64,000 bases of DNA from Berberis thunbergii (lineage: Eukaryota > Streptophyta > Magnoliopsida > Ranunculales > Berberidaceae): NCBI GenBank assembly GCA_003290165.1, contig QNQO01000522.1, positions 496,001-560,000 of the forward strand, read 5' to 3'. Shown piece after piece: positions 22,698 through 33,887 of this stretch; positions within the stretch are counted from its first letter, which is position 1; every line of letters starts with the position of its first letter. The notes under the pieces are model-generated. The model saw only the letters and a program-made list of their open reading frames with translations. It did not search any database and was not told the origin of the DNA. Both the position numbers and the translations under genes were made by a program.

Positions 22698-23424
22698 GTA
22701 GGGTTTCAGTCTGTTCACATACTTTGCAATCTTCTGATTATCCATCTCTGTTAGGTGGTTACGTTTTGCAAGTCGCATGAACTCGTATGTATATTCTGTT
22801 ACTATTCTAATACCTTGTGGACATCTAATGTACATGCGGTACAAAATCTGCTCATAATCAACAGGTAAATATCAATCCATCAGAAACTGTTTCATCTTCT
22901 ATAGTTGATCCTACTAAACAGCTGGAAAAGCTTTCAATCAGAGAGCAACCATCTTCACCACCTTGGCTTTCGGAGCTCCATGATTTCAAAAAACCTCTCT
23001 ATTTTTACCACCCAGTCAAGGAATCTTCAGTTATCAAATTTCCCGAAACGTTTGGCATGTCAACTTTGATCCAATAAATCATCAAAATTACTATGGCGGT
23101 AACGATTATTCTAATGATTTGGATAATTGTTTGGCGGTGGTTCCTCGACTTTCTCCTCTGACTCAAAATCATTCTCATGAACAAGAAGTTTTCTTATGTT
23201 TTTTCCATGATTACATCTTCGAATATTGCCTCTATTATCTCCTCCATTGTTACCTCCGGTATTGCCTCTGACAATTTATAGCAATAATAACGAATCTCCA
23301 TGAATTAGTTAGTCAGCGCATCTATCCGAGCATTTTGGGCATCCAAATCTGCTTGAGTAATAGGAACGCCATCTCCATCACGATCACCCATGGATAAGAA
23401 TCAAGATAGCAAGAGGGGATAAAT
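22698..23424 (-). pseudogene. Gag remnant of a second Ty3/gypsy element
   Basis: Minus strand, frame broken. Pieces read MGDRDGDGVPITQADLDAQN at the start, KVDMPNVSGNL in the middle, ERFFEIME-like residues, then EYTYEFMRLAKRNHLTEMDN and QKIAKYVNRLKP at the end. This order and wording match gag of chromovirus-like plant gypsy elements. The fragment stops exactly at the border of copy A (22697), which therefore inserted into this older gag. No zinc knuckle or polymerase remains. Confidence 0.7.
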
Positions 23425-23850
23425 CCACACCGATACCACTGGATGCAGCACAAGTTAGAACAATCTGGAATCCACTAGAAAAAGAACTAGAATCCACCTG
23501 AAAAGATAAAAACACAAAGATTATTTGAATAATAATTGATTGAATAATTCTTTGTTCAATACATGAGAGCTATTTAAAGAATTAATGAAACCTTTAATTG
23601 TTCTAGTAGCCTTTGAAAATTCAAAGTCTTTTGGGAAATAACTATAATCTTATTAGAAAAAAAAACTAAAATATTATTTTTAAAATAGAAAATAAAAACC
23701 TATTGGAAAGAAACTAAAATTCTATTAGAAAATAGAGATTAAAATCCTCTAGGAAAATAGAAACTAAAAACCAATTAGAAAATAGAAACTATAATCTTAG
23801 TTGGAAAATAAAATATTATTTAAATTATTTAGTCAAATTACGCACCGATT
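23425..23850 (-). other. Primer-binding site and probable 5' LTR remnant of the second gypsy element
   Basis: On the minus strand, TGGTATCGGTGTGG (23438-23425) resembles the TGGTATCAGAGC initiator-Met-tRNA primer site. To its right is AT-rich LTR-like sequence with a TTTAAATAGCTC TATA-like motif (minus, near 23570). The far LTR border is not clear. Confidence 0.5.
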
Positions 23851-24044
23851 TTGCTACAATAAAAAAATATAATTTAAATTTTACTAAAACATATTAGTGT
23901 ACTATTGTCTATTGTATGATACTTTCATTTTTCCAATGGCATTTATAATTTAAATTTTACTAAAAAATAAATTTAAAATTAACTAAAAAAATATAATGCT
24001 AAAATATAATTTATTTAATTTTACCACATCGATCGCAGTATGAC

Positions 24045-24345
24045 ATATCATCATCATCATCATCAAAGCCCATTCCCGAGATTTTCGGGGTCGGCTACAT
24101 GGATTTTGGCTCTCGAAGCAATGCGATCTTCCCACATTTCCTCGTCGAATCCAAGCTCAATGTTATCTTCATCCAAGTTTTCAACGGTCGTCCCCCCCGT
24201 CTACACCCTCCATTAACTTGCCAATCTAAACATTTTCTAATTGGCGTCGTGCTTGGTCTTCTCCGCACGTGACCAAACCAAGTTAAACGTCTTTCTCTAA
24301 TTTTGTCCTCTATGGGCACCACACCTAAGTATGACATATACATTG
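24045..24345 (-). mobile_element. 3' end of an RTE-type LINE
   Basis: Minus-strand reading DKIRERRLTWFGHVRRRPST, then GGRPLKTWMK, and a final HVADPENLGNGL before a stop. This is the C-terminal end of the reverse-transcriptase ORF of RTE-like LINEs. It is followed at once by a (GAT)n tail (24046-24064 as ATC repeats on the plus strand), the usual 3' end of this group. Only about 300 bases are present, a normal 5' truncation. Confidence 0.85.
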
Positions 24346-24464
24346 TACAAATTTAATTTATTACATTTTTATAAAGAATTAAATATATTTTAGCATGCTT
24401 ATGTTCAAAACAACATAATTTTTGCAAGTGTTACACCATTTCATCACGCTTATGTTACCAATAC

Positions 24465-24896
24465 CAATGTTCTAAATATGGCCTAGGCGGTAGAGAGACG
24501 CTCAGATTAATGGTTGGGCGGAGTGAAAAATCGGGTAGCACCTAGGCAGGGTCTGAGCGGGTTTAGTAATTGACAATTAGTTAATCCAGAACAAAATATT
24601 GGTAATTAGTTATTTTAAATGTTCTGTTGGTACCATCAAGCACGTAATTTTTCTCTCTCTAATCTCTATGAATTTCTATGTTTTGCAACATAACTATTAT
24701 AAATTTAAGCTTAATTTTTCATGTTTATAAATTTTGCATATGTATTTTGGCATTAAATTGGAAGTAATTGATAAGGTATTATGCTTAACTTTTGTAAATT
24801 ATGAAAGTTATAATACAAAACCTAAAATCGCCTAGGCCCCTGGGCGCTAGGCACCTACTCGCCGCCCACCCACCGCCTAGCGTTTTTTAGAACACT
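24465..24896. mobile_element. hAT-like MITE segment at the head of the tandem array
   Basis: Begins CAATGTTCTAAATATGGCC and ends in CGTTTTTTAGAACACTA, with GCCTAGGCGG and CGCCTAG blocks just inside each end. The ends are inverted and resemble the element at 21854-22517. No clean 8-base duplication is visible. Its inner part, from about 24532, becomes the first section of each tandem unit downstream. Confidence 0.55.
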
Positions 24897-27800
24897 ATTA
24901 GTAACATAAAATTCTCAGGTAGTGAGTTCTTTTAGCATGCTTATATTATGAACAACATAAATTTTTTAAGGATGACATCATTCGGGATGCTTAAATTCTA
25001 AACAACATAAAATTTTAACTTATTTACCTTTTTGACACCCATTTTTTTTAACCCATTAATTGTTACGTATTTCTTCTTGATCCCCATTAGTTCTAGAAAT
25101 TCAGTCAGACCCCTATTTTGAATCTTGACTGTTATGTCAAGGCGTTTGACTAGCAGATAACATCCAAACTTTTTGTATCTCACCCTCATTTTCTTCACCA
25201 ACCCTCTCATCCCCCTCTTCTTTCCTCTTGATTAATTTTCCATCACTACCATCCTCCTCCTCCTTTCCATGTCCTACCATTTCTTATTCCCCACCTTCAT
25301 ATCTCCGTCCACCTACAACAACACCGCCCCCAATCCCGCCTCCCTCTCACAACATCAAATTGACATAACTCCTAAAGCAGTAGCACTTTTGAGTTGTAAC
25401 AGTCCAACAAACAATTTAAAGTCAAAACTAAATTTAGTCAAAAAATGAAATACAATTACACAAAAAAGTGTTATAATAAATTGGATCACCATGAATAGTA
25501 TCACTTGTAGCACCATACTCATCATGGTGAAACAATTATTGTATCACTTTGTTTGTGAAAATGTGTAAAATTGTTTGGTGGACTGTTACAGCTCAAAAAT
25601 GTTACTACTTTGGTGTTTTGTTAGAAAAAATGCCAAATTAGTGTAGTGTCTCCCTCATCTGTTTCCCACCTCTATCTAAATTCTTGCTTTTGGCTATCAA
25701 ATGGAGACATGGTATAGCAAGTAATTTCCATTAATACGGTCAAAATATAGTTACAGCATGCACTGATGATGGTGGGTGGTGGTGCGCAGGATCAACAAAA
25801 AGAAGTGAGAACAGAAAAAGACATTGAGTTAGCTCACATATATCAATACAAAGTTTGGTGGATGAAAACGGTGGTGGAGTTGGACCGAACTGCAAAGCTC
25901 GGGTAGGCGCATAGGCGGGGTCTGGGTGGATCTAGTAATTGACAATTAGTTAATCTAGAACCAAAATTGACAATCAGTTATTTTAGATGTTATGTTGGTA
26001 CCATCAAACATGTAATTTTTTTTCTCTCTAATCTCTATGAAATTCTATGTTATGCAACATATGCTATTATAAATTTAAGCTTAATTTTTCATACTTATAA
26101 ATTTTGCATTTGTATTTTGGCATTAAATTGGAAGTAATTGATAAAGTATTACGCTTAACTTTTGTAAATTATGAAAATTATAATACAAAACCTAAAACCA
26201 TCTAGGCCCCTGTGCTAAGCACCTGCTTGCCGCCCTCCAACCGCCTAGCATTTTTTAGAACACTATGAACAACATAATTTTTTTAAGGATTGCATCATTC
26301 GGGACGCTTAAATTCTAAACAACATAAAATTTTAAGTTGTTTACATTTTTGACACCCATTTTTTTTACACCCATTAGTTGTTACGTGTTTCTTCTTGATC
26401 CCCATTAGTTCTAGATATCTAGTCAGACCCCTATTTTGAATCTTAACTGTAAGGTCAAGGAGTATACTAGTAGATTACATCCAAACTTTTTTTTATCTCA
26501 AAATTGCCTCATCTTCTTCCCCAACACTCTCATCCCCCTCTTCTTTCCTCTTGATTAATTTTCTATCACTACCATCCACCGCCTCGTTTCCATGTCTTAG
26601 CATCTCTTATTCCCCACCTTCATATCTCAGTCCACCTACAACAACACCGCCTCCAATCCCGCCTCCTTCTCACAACATCAAATTGGCATAACTCCCAAAA
26701 CAGTAGCACTTTTGAGTTGTAATAGTCCAACAAACAATTTCAAGTCAAAACTAAATTTAGTCAAAAAATGAAATACAATTACACAAAAAAGTGTTATAAT
26801 ATATTGGATCACCATGTATAGTATCACTTGTAGCACCATACCCATCATGGTGATACAATTATTGTATCACTTTGTTTTTGAAAATGAGTAAAAAATTTTG
26901 GTGGACTGTTATAGCTACTAAACGTAACTACTTTGGAGTTTTGTTACAAAATGCCAATTTAGTGTAGTGTCTCCCTCATCTGTTTCCCACCTCTATCTAA
27001 ATTCTTGCTTTTTGCTATCAAATGGAGACATGGTATAGCAAGTAATTTCCATTAATACGGTCAAAATACAGTTACAGCAAGCACTGATGATGGTGGGTGG
27101 TGGTGCGCAGGATCAACAAAAAGAAGTGAGAACAGAAAAAGACGCTGAGTTAGCTCACATACATCAATACCAAGTTTGGTGAATGAAAACAGTGGTGGAG
27201 TTGGACCGAACTGTAAAGCTCGGGTAGGCGCCTAGGCGGGGTCTGGGCGGGTCTAGTACTTGACAATTAGTTAATCTAGAACCAAAATTGAGAATTAGTT
27301 ATTTTAGATGTTATGTTGGTACCATCAAACATGTAATTTTTTTTCTATCTAATCTCTATGAAACTCTATGTTATGCAACATATGCTATTATAAATTTAAG
27401 CTTAATTTTTCATGATTATAAATTTTGCATATGTATTTTGGAATTAAATTGGAAGTAATTGATAAGGTATTATGCTTAACTTTTGTAAATTATGAAAGTT
27501 ATAATACAAAAGCTAAAACCGCCTAGGCCCCTGAGCGCTAGGCACCTACTCGCCGCCCACCCACCGCCTAGCATTTTTTAGAACACTGTGAGTAACATAA
27601 AATTTTCAGGTAGTTAGTTCTTTTAGCATGCTTATATTATGAACAACATAAATTTTTTAAGGATGACATCATTCGGGATGCTTATATTCAAAACCACATA
27701 AAATTTTAAGTTATTTACCTTTTTGACATCCATTAGTTGTTACGTATTTCTTCTTGATTCCCATTAGTTCAAGAAATTCAGTCAGACCCCTATTTTGAAT

Positions 27801-30800
27801 CTTGACTGTTATGTCAAGGCGTTTGACTAGCAGATAACATCCAAACTTTTTGTATCTCAAAATTGCCCTCATTTTCTTCCCCAACCCTCTCATCCCCCTC
27901 TTCTTTCCTCTTGATTAATTTTCCATCACTACCATCCTCCTCCTCTTTTCCATGTCCTACCATCTCTTATTCCCCACCTTCATATCTCCGTCCACCTACA
28001 ACAACACCGCCCCCAATCCCGCCTCCCTCTTACAACATCAAATTGACATAACTCCTAAAGCAGTGACACTTTTGAGTTGTAACAGTCCAACAAACAATTT
28101 CAAGTCAAAACTAAATTTAGTCAAAAAATGAAATACAATTACACAAAAAAGTGTTATAATAAATTGGATCATAATGAATAGTATCACTTGTAGCACCATA
28201 CTCATCATGGTGATACAATTATTGTATCACTTTGTTTGTGAAAATGTGTAAAATTGTTTGGTGGACTGTTACGGCTCAAAATTGTTACTACTTTGGGGTT
28301 TTGTTACAAAAATGCCAATTTAGTGTAGTGTCTCCCTCATCTGTTTCCCACCTCTATCTAAATTCTTGCTTTTGGCTATCAAATGGAGACATGGTATAGC
28401 TAGTAATTTCCATTAATACGATCAAAATACAATTACAGCAAGCACTGATGATGGTGGGTGGTGGTGCGCAGGATCAACAAAAAGAAGTGAGAACAGAAAA
28501 AGGCGTTGAGTTAGCTCACATATATCAATACCAAGTTTGGTGAATGAAAACGGTGGCGGAGTTGGACCAAACTGCAAAGCTCGGGTAGGCGCCTAGGCGG
28601 GGTCTGGGCGGGTCTAGTATTTGACAATTAGTTAATCTAGAACCAAAATTGACAATTATTTATTTTAGATGTTATGTTGGTACCATCAAACATGTAATTT
28701 TTTCTCTCTCAAATCTCTATGAAACTCTTTGTGTGCAACATATGCTATTATAAATTTAAGCTTAATTTTTCTTTTTTATAAATTTTGCATTTGTATTTTG
28801 GCATTAAATTGGAAGTAATTGATAAGGTATTATGCTTAACTTTTGTAAATTATGAAAATTATAATACAAAACCTAAAACCGTCTAGGCCCCTACCCGCTA
28901 AGCACCTGTTTGCCGCCCACCAACCGTCTAGCATTTTTTAGAAAACTGCGAATAATATAAAATTTTCAATTAGTAAGTTCCTTTTAGCATGCTTATATTA
29001 TGAAGAACATAATTTTTCAAGGATGGCATCATTCGGGACGCTTAAATTCTAAACAACATAAAATTTTAAGTTATTTACCTTTTTGACACCCATTAGCTGT
29101 TACGTATTTCTTCTTGATCCCCATTAGTTCTAGAAATCCAGTTAGACCCCTACTTTGAATCTTGACTGTAAGGTCAAGGCGTATAACTAGCAGATAACAT
29201 CCAAATTTTTTTATCTCAAAATTGCCCTCATCTTCTTCCCCAACCCTCTCATCCCCGTCTTTTTTCCTCTTGATTAATTTTCCATCACTACCATCCTCCA
29301 CCTCGTTTCCATGTCATAGCATCTTTTATTCCCCACCTTCATATCTCAGTCCACCTACAACAACACCGCCCCCAATCCCGCCTCCTTCTCACAACATCAA
29401 ATTGACATAACTCCTAAAACAATAGCTCTTTTGAGTTGTAATAGTCCAACAAACAATTTCAAGTCAAAACTAAATTTAGTAAAAAAATGAAATACAGTTA
29501 CACAAAAAAGTGTTATAATATATTGGATCACCATGTATAGTATCACTTGTAGCACCATACCCATCATGGTGATACAATTATTGTATCACTTTGTTTGTGA
29601 AAATGAGTAAAAAATTTTGGTGGACTGTTATAGCTACTAAATGTTACTACTTTGGAGTTTTGTTACAAAATGCCAATTTAGTGTAGTGTCTCCCTCATCT
29701 GTTTCCCACCTCTATCTAAATTCTTGTTTTTGGCTATCAAATGGAGACATGGTATAGCGAGTAATTTGCCTTAATACGATCAAAATAGAGTTACAACAAG
29801 CACTGATGATGGTGGGTGGTGGTGAGCAAGATCAACAAAAAAAACTGAGAGCAGAAAAAGATGTTGAGTTAGCTCACATATATCGATACCAAGTTGGGTG
29901 AGTGAAAACGGTGGTGGAGTTCGACGAACTGCAAAGCTCGGATAGGCGCCTAAGAGGGGTCTGGGTGGGTCTAGTAATTGACAATTATTTCATCTAGAAC
30001 CAAATATTGACAATTAGTTATTTTAGATGTTATGTTGGTACCATCAAACATGTAATTTTTTTTTCTCTCTAATCTTTATGAAACTCTATGTTATGCAACT
30101 TATGCTATTATAAATTTAAGCTTAATTTTTCATGTTTATAAATTTTGCATATGTATTTTGGCATTAAATTTGAAGTTATTGAAAAGGTATTATGCTTCGC
30201 TTTTGTAAATTATGAAAATTATGATACAAAATCTAAAACCGCCTAGGCCCTTGGGCGTTAGGCACCTGCTTGCCGCACACCCACCGCCTAGCATTTTTTA
30301 GAACATTGCGAATAACATAAACTTTTCAGGCAGTCGGTTCCTTTTAGCATGCTTATATTATGAACAACATAAATTTTTTAAGGATGGCATCATTCGAGAC
30401 GCTTAAATTCTAAACAACATAAAATTTTAAGTTATTTACCCTTTTGACACCCATTAGTTGTTACGTATTTCTTCTTGATCCCCATTAGTTCTAGAAATCC
30501 AGTCAAACCCCTATTTTGAATCTTGACTGTTATGTCAAGGCGTTTGACTAGCAGATAACATCCAAAAATTTTTAATCTCAAAATTGCCCTCGTCTTCTTC
30601 CCCAACCCTTTCATCCCAATCTTCTTTCCTCTTGATTAATTTTCCATCACTACCGTCCTCCTCCATGTTTCCATGTCTTAGCATCTCTTATTCCCAACTT
30701 CTTATCTCCGTCCACCTACAACAACATCGCCCCAATCCTGCCTCCCTCTCACAACATCAAATTGACATTCTTGTAACAAGTCCCAAAACAGTAACACTTT

Positions 30801-31308
30801 TGAGTTATAACAATCCAACAAATAATTTTAAGTCAAAACTAAATTTAGTCAAAAAATGAAATACAGTTACACAAAAAATGTTAGAATAAATTGGATCCCC
30901 ATGAATAGTATCACTTTTTGCACCATACTTATCATGGTGATACAATTATTGTATCACTTTGTTGTGAAAATGTGTAAATTGTTTGGTGGACTGTTACAGC
31001 TAAAAAATGTTACTAATTTGGGGTTTTGTTACAAAAATACCAATTTAGTGTAGTGTCTCCCTCATCTGTTTCCCACCTCTATCTAAATTCTTGATTTTGG
31101 CTATCAAATGGAGACATGGTATTGCAAGTAATTTCCCTTAATACGGTCAAAATACAGTTACAGCAAGCACTGATGATGGTGGGTGGTGGTGCGCAGGAAC
31201 AACAAAAATAAGTGAGAACAGAAAAAGACGATGAGTTACCTCACATATATCAGTACCAAGTTTGGTGCGTGAAAACGGTGGTGGAGTTTGACCGAACTGC
31301 AAAGCTTG
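24532..31308. repeat. Tandem array of five 1.36-kb units, alternating subtypes
   Basis: Five head-to-tail units start near 24532, 25901, 27222, 28583 and 29939 (an internal anchor recurs at 25015, 26335, 27711, 29071 and 30432). Each unit begins with a GGTAGGCGCCTAGGCGGGG block and the right half of a hAT-like MITE. AT-rich sequence, a pyrimidine-rich block, and a constant tail (CTCCCTCATCTGTTTCCCAC...) follow. Diagnostic variants split the units: 1, 3 and 5 share GTTATGTCAAGGCGTTTGAC, while 2 and 4 share GTAAGGTCAAGG. Short open frames repeated once per unit have no homology I recognise and are not annotated as genes. Confidence 0.9.
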
Positions 31309-31502
31309 GAATGTACGAGTAGTGTTAGTGGTAGTATTTCCATATTGACATTTATGCTTTGTACAAACTGTGACGCTATCGTCGAAACCTGTCCTCTCTA
31401 TCTATCCTATTGAAGCGCCAGCCTTCAAGCCTTTCCCTCTTGATTTGATTTAGGCTCCTTGAAGGCCAAAGCCCGATAACTTGGGTTGGTGAAATGAATG
31501 GG
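31309..31502. other. Single-copy spacer between tandem array and hAT element
   Basis: No gene recognised. It contains the left target duplication TGAATGGG (31495-31502) of the following hAT element. Confidence 0.5.
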
Positions 31503-32440
31503 TAGGGGTGGGCATCCCATCCCTCGATCTTGATCCCGTCCCGATTTTTCCGGGTTTTAATGGGATTGAATAATTTCATCCCAATCCCGTCCCATCCCGA
31601 TCTAGAATGGGATGGGATGAAGATTTTCAATCTCGTCCCGTCCCGAGCTAATTATTTAATATTTATTATTAATATTTATTTTTTATTTTTATTCATATAA
31701 ACTTACAGATGACTGACAGAGACTCATGGTGTTTGTAGTGGTAACAAAAATTTTACTTCAAGAAATAAATATTCATCAAGCAAGAGAAAGATAGCACAAT
31801 GTTGCTTGGATTCCCAATAAAAGTGGTTCCAATTATTTAATTTTCAAATATTGATAATACCCAATTGAAGATGAAAAATAACAATTAACTGAGTAATACA
31901 TATTCAGAAGGGAACATTCAAGGGCGGAGCCAAGAATTTGAGATGCCCCGGGCTGTAAAAATAATTTTTTTAGTTACGATATATGTATTGATGGTAAATC
32001 ATTATGAATATTTTAGAGCATCACCAATAGAGCTATATTTCTTCCCTAACAAATGATGAAATGTCATTAATGCACAGTAATGAAATTGGAAAATCAGTTG
32101 GGAGGCCATCACAGCGACACAATACTCTTAATGGGTCTCATTTATCATGTCATTTTCTAAAAGTCAGCCCACTCGACTTCATTGTTAGGGGATTTAGTGT
32201 CTACCCTTATATTTACACGCCACATCTATATCTAATTATAAGAAAGTTATTTTTCACGCTCTTATATGATGATAATCTTCGCAGCAGTCACAGGCAGCAC
32301 GTTGATCCCATCTCGAACCCGTTTGTGATGGGATGAGGTCGGATGTGGTTTTTCCCATCCCGTCCTGTCCCGATCCCATATGCACGAGATGGGATAGGGA
32401 TGGGTATATCTCGTCCCATCATGTCCCGTGCCCACCTTTA
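31503..32440. mobile_element. Non-autonomous hAT element, TAGGGGTGGGC type (first)
   Basis: Starts TAGGGGTGGGCA and ends TGCCCACCTTTA, inverted repeats typical of one plant hAT group. A perfect 8-base target duplication TGAATGGG flanks it (31495-31502 and 32441-32448). The 938-base interior lacks a transposase. Both ends have many copies of ATCCCATCCCG or its complement, a subterminal repeat. Confidence 0.9.
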
Positions 32441-32639
32441 TGAATGGGTGCATTTCAAAATTAATTAGTAAAACAAAAAACAACCATAGAAAAGTTCTTC
32501 ATTTTTTTTCTCTTCTAGAGTTACAACAGTTGTAGAGAAGATAAAACTTTTCTTTTTTGGTCGTAAGTCATCATAATGGGTCTTGAAACAGTATACATTG
32601 GGTGTGATATTTTTTGTTTGTCTTATTTTTTTTTTTTGA

Positions 32640-32837
32640 AACATATGAGGAAAGATAAGGATGTGGGATTTAGGGGGGGGTTTTTTGTGGGTGGACGGAG
32701 ATAGGAAGGTGGGGAATGAGGGATGTTGAAGTATGAAGATGGGGAGGAGGATGGTAGTGTTGGAAAATTCAATCAAAAGTAAGTAGGAGGGGGATGAGAC
32801 ACTACAATCAAAAGTAAATAACACATTTCTTGTAGTG
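32640..32837 (-). repeat. Inverted fragment related to the 1.36-kb tandem unit
   Basis: The stretch with GGGTGGACGGAGATAGGAAG and GGGGAGGAGGATGGTAGTG is the reverse complement of the pyrimidine-rich part of the tandem units. It ends in a short CACTACAA...TTTCTTGTAGTG stretch. A dispersed copy of unit material, outside the array. Confidence 0.6.
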
Positions 32838-32973
32838 AGTATACCAATTTCCAACAAAATGTGATTTGCTGCTATAAAATAGTTAGTGAGCTTTAACAGG
32901 AAACATATTTTCATGAAAGTCATTATCACTTTTTACCTAGAAAACAAATTGTAACCAACAAGGTTATAATTAC

Positions 32974-33631
32974 TAATGCAGTCATTTTTTGCTTTTTGCT
33001 CTATCTCTTTTCTGCTGATTTGCACAAGTAACACGCGTGAGCCACGGACCACCATTTTTGTGGTTGATGGCACTCCGATGCTAAAGTCAGATAAGGATCT
33101 GAAAAAGGTGTAATGTTGTAACAAGGAATTTGTAGCGTACCTTAGCTTACCAACCTTATGTCTTATTTATAGTGCAAGGAGTCCTGATTCTACCAGGCCA
33201 TCATAGGTGTAGTTTAGGAAGAAGATCTTCATGAAGATATTTCTCTAATTAGGAGCCGTGCTATAAGAGGGAAGTTCCATGTTAGCCCCGTGCTTCTAGA
33301 AGGTGTAACCTTTTTTTTTTTTTTTTTTTTTGCTTTTCAAAAAAATCCGGTGAAGAGAGTTTCCCTGTGTGGACTGTATTATATTATTTTCCAATCCAAA
33401 ACTGATCCTCAAGATACTTGCCTTAGTAGGGCTTATGGGTATTGAGGATAGTTGTGAGATGTGTGGGCCTAGCATGCTATGAGAGTTTGGGTCCGCCTGG
33501 CGAACTAAATTGAGCAGGCTTAGAACCACTTGGGCCAAATCAATGTTGGACTGACGCTGGGGCCCGTAATTCCTTGATATCATCATGACACGTGTATGGT
33601 TTAGAAGTGTGATTGCTTTTATGTATCATCA
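32974..33631 (-). repeat. 3' LTR of copy B
   Basis: Left end TAATGCAGTC (canonical TGATGCAGTC in the 5' LTR), right end GTATCATCA. It contains a run of about 20 T at 33310-33331, absent from the other LTR, which inflates its length slightly. Confidence 0.85.
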
Positions 33632-33647
33632 ACTACTCCCCCCGAGT
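33632..33647 (-). other. Polypurine tract of copy B
   Basis: Minus strand ACTCGGGGGGAGTAGT directly before the LTR start TGATGATACA-like end. This is the expected place and composition for plus-strand priming. Confidence 0.8.
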
Positions 33648-33887
33648 TAGTTGGCATTCACATTGGTTCGCTAAGTCATCTCTTGAAGGGATGCGCCGCT
33701 CATGATGATTGAGTCTGAATTGTTGTTTGAGCCGCACGCTGCATTAATGAAACGTGCGTTGGTTCAGTGAAAAAAGAGGCAGAAACCCAACCTCTATTCA
33801 GGTCATCCGTAGTGTGAAGTTTGACACTTCTACTTTCTTTGCTTTCGAAGATATCGCTCTGATTAGAAAAGATTGTTAATCTTCTTT

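Noticed and set aside
24998..30859. Recurrent 60-90 residue open frames in the tandem units
   Set aside because: They occur on both strands at the same place in each unit, vary in frame and end, and show no recognisable domain, so they are by-products of the repeat.
32800..32837. A 38-bp CACTACAA...TTTCTTGTAGTG mini-element
   Set aside because: Too short to be a mobile unit, and the flanking bases do not give a clean duplication. More likely a deletion remnant of a CACTACAAGAAA-type MITE.
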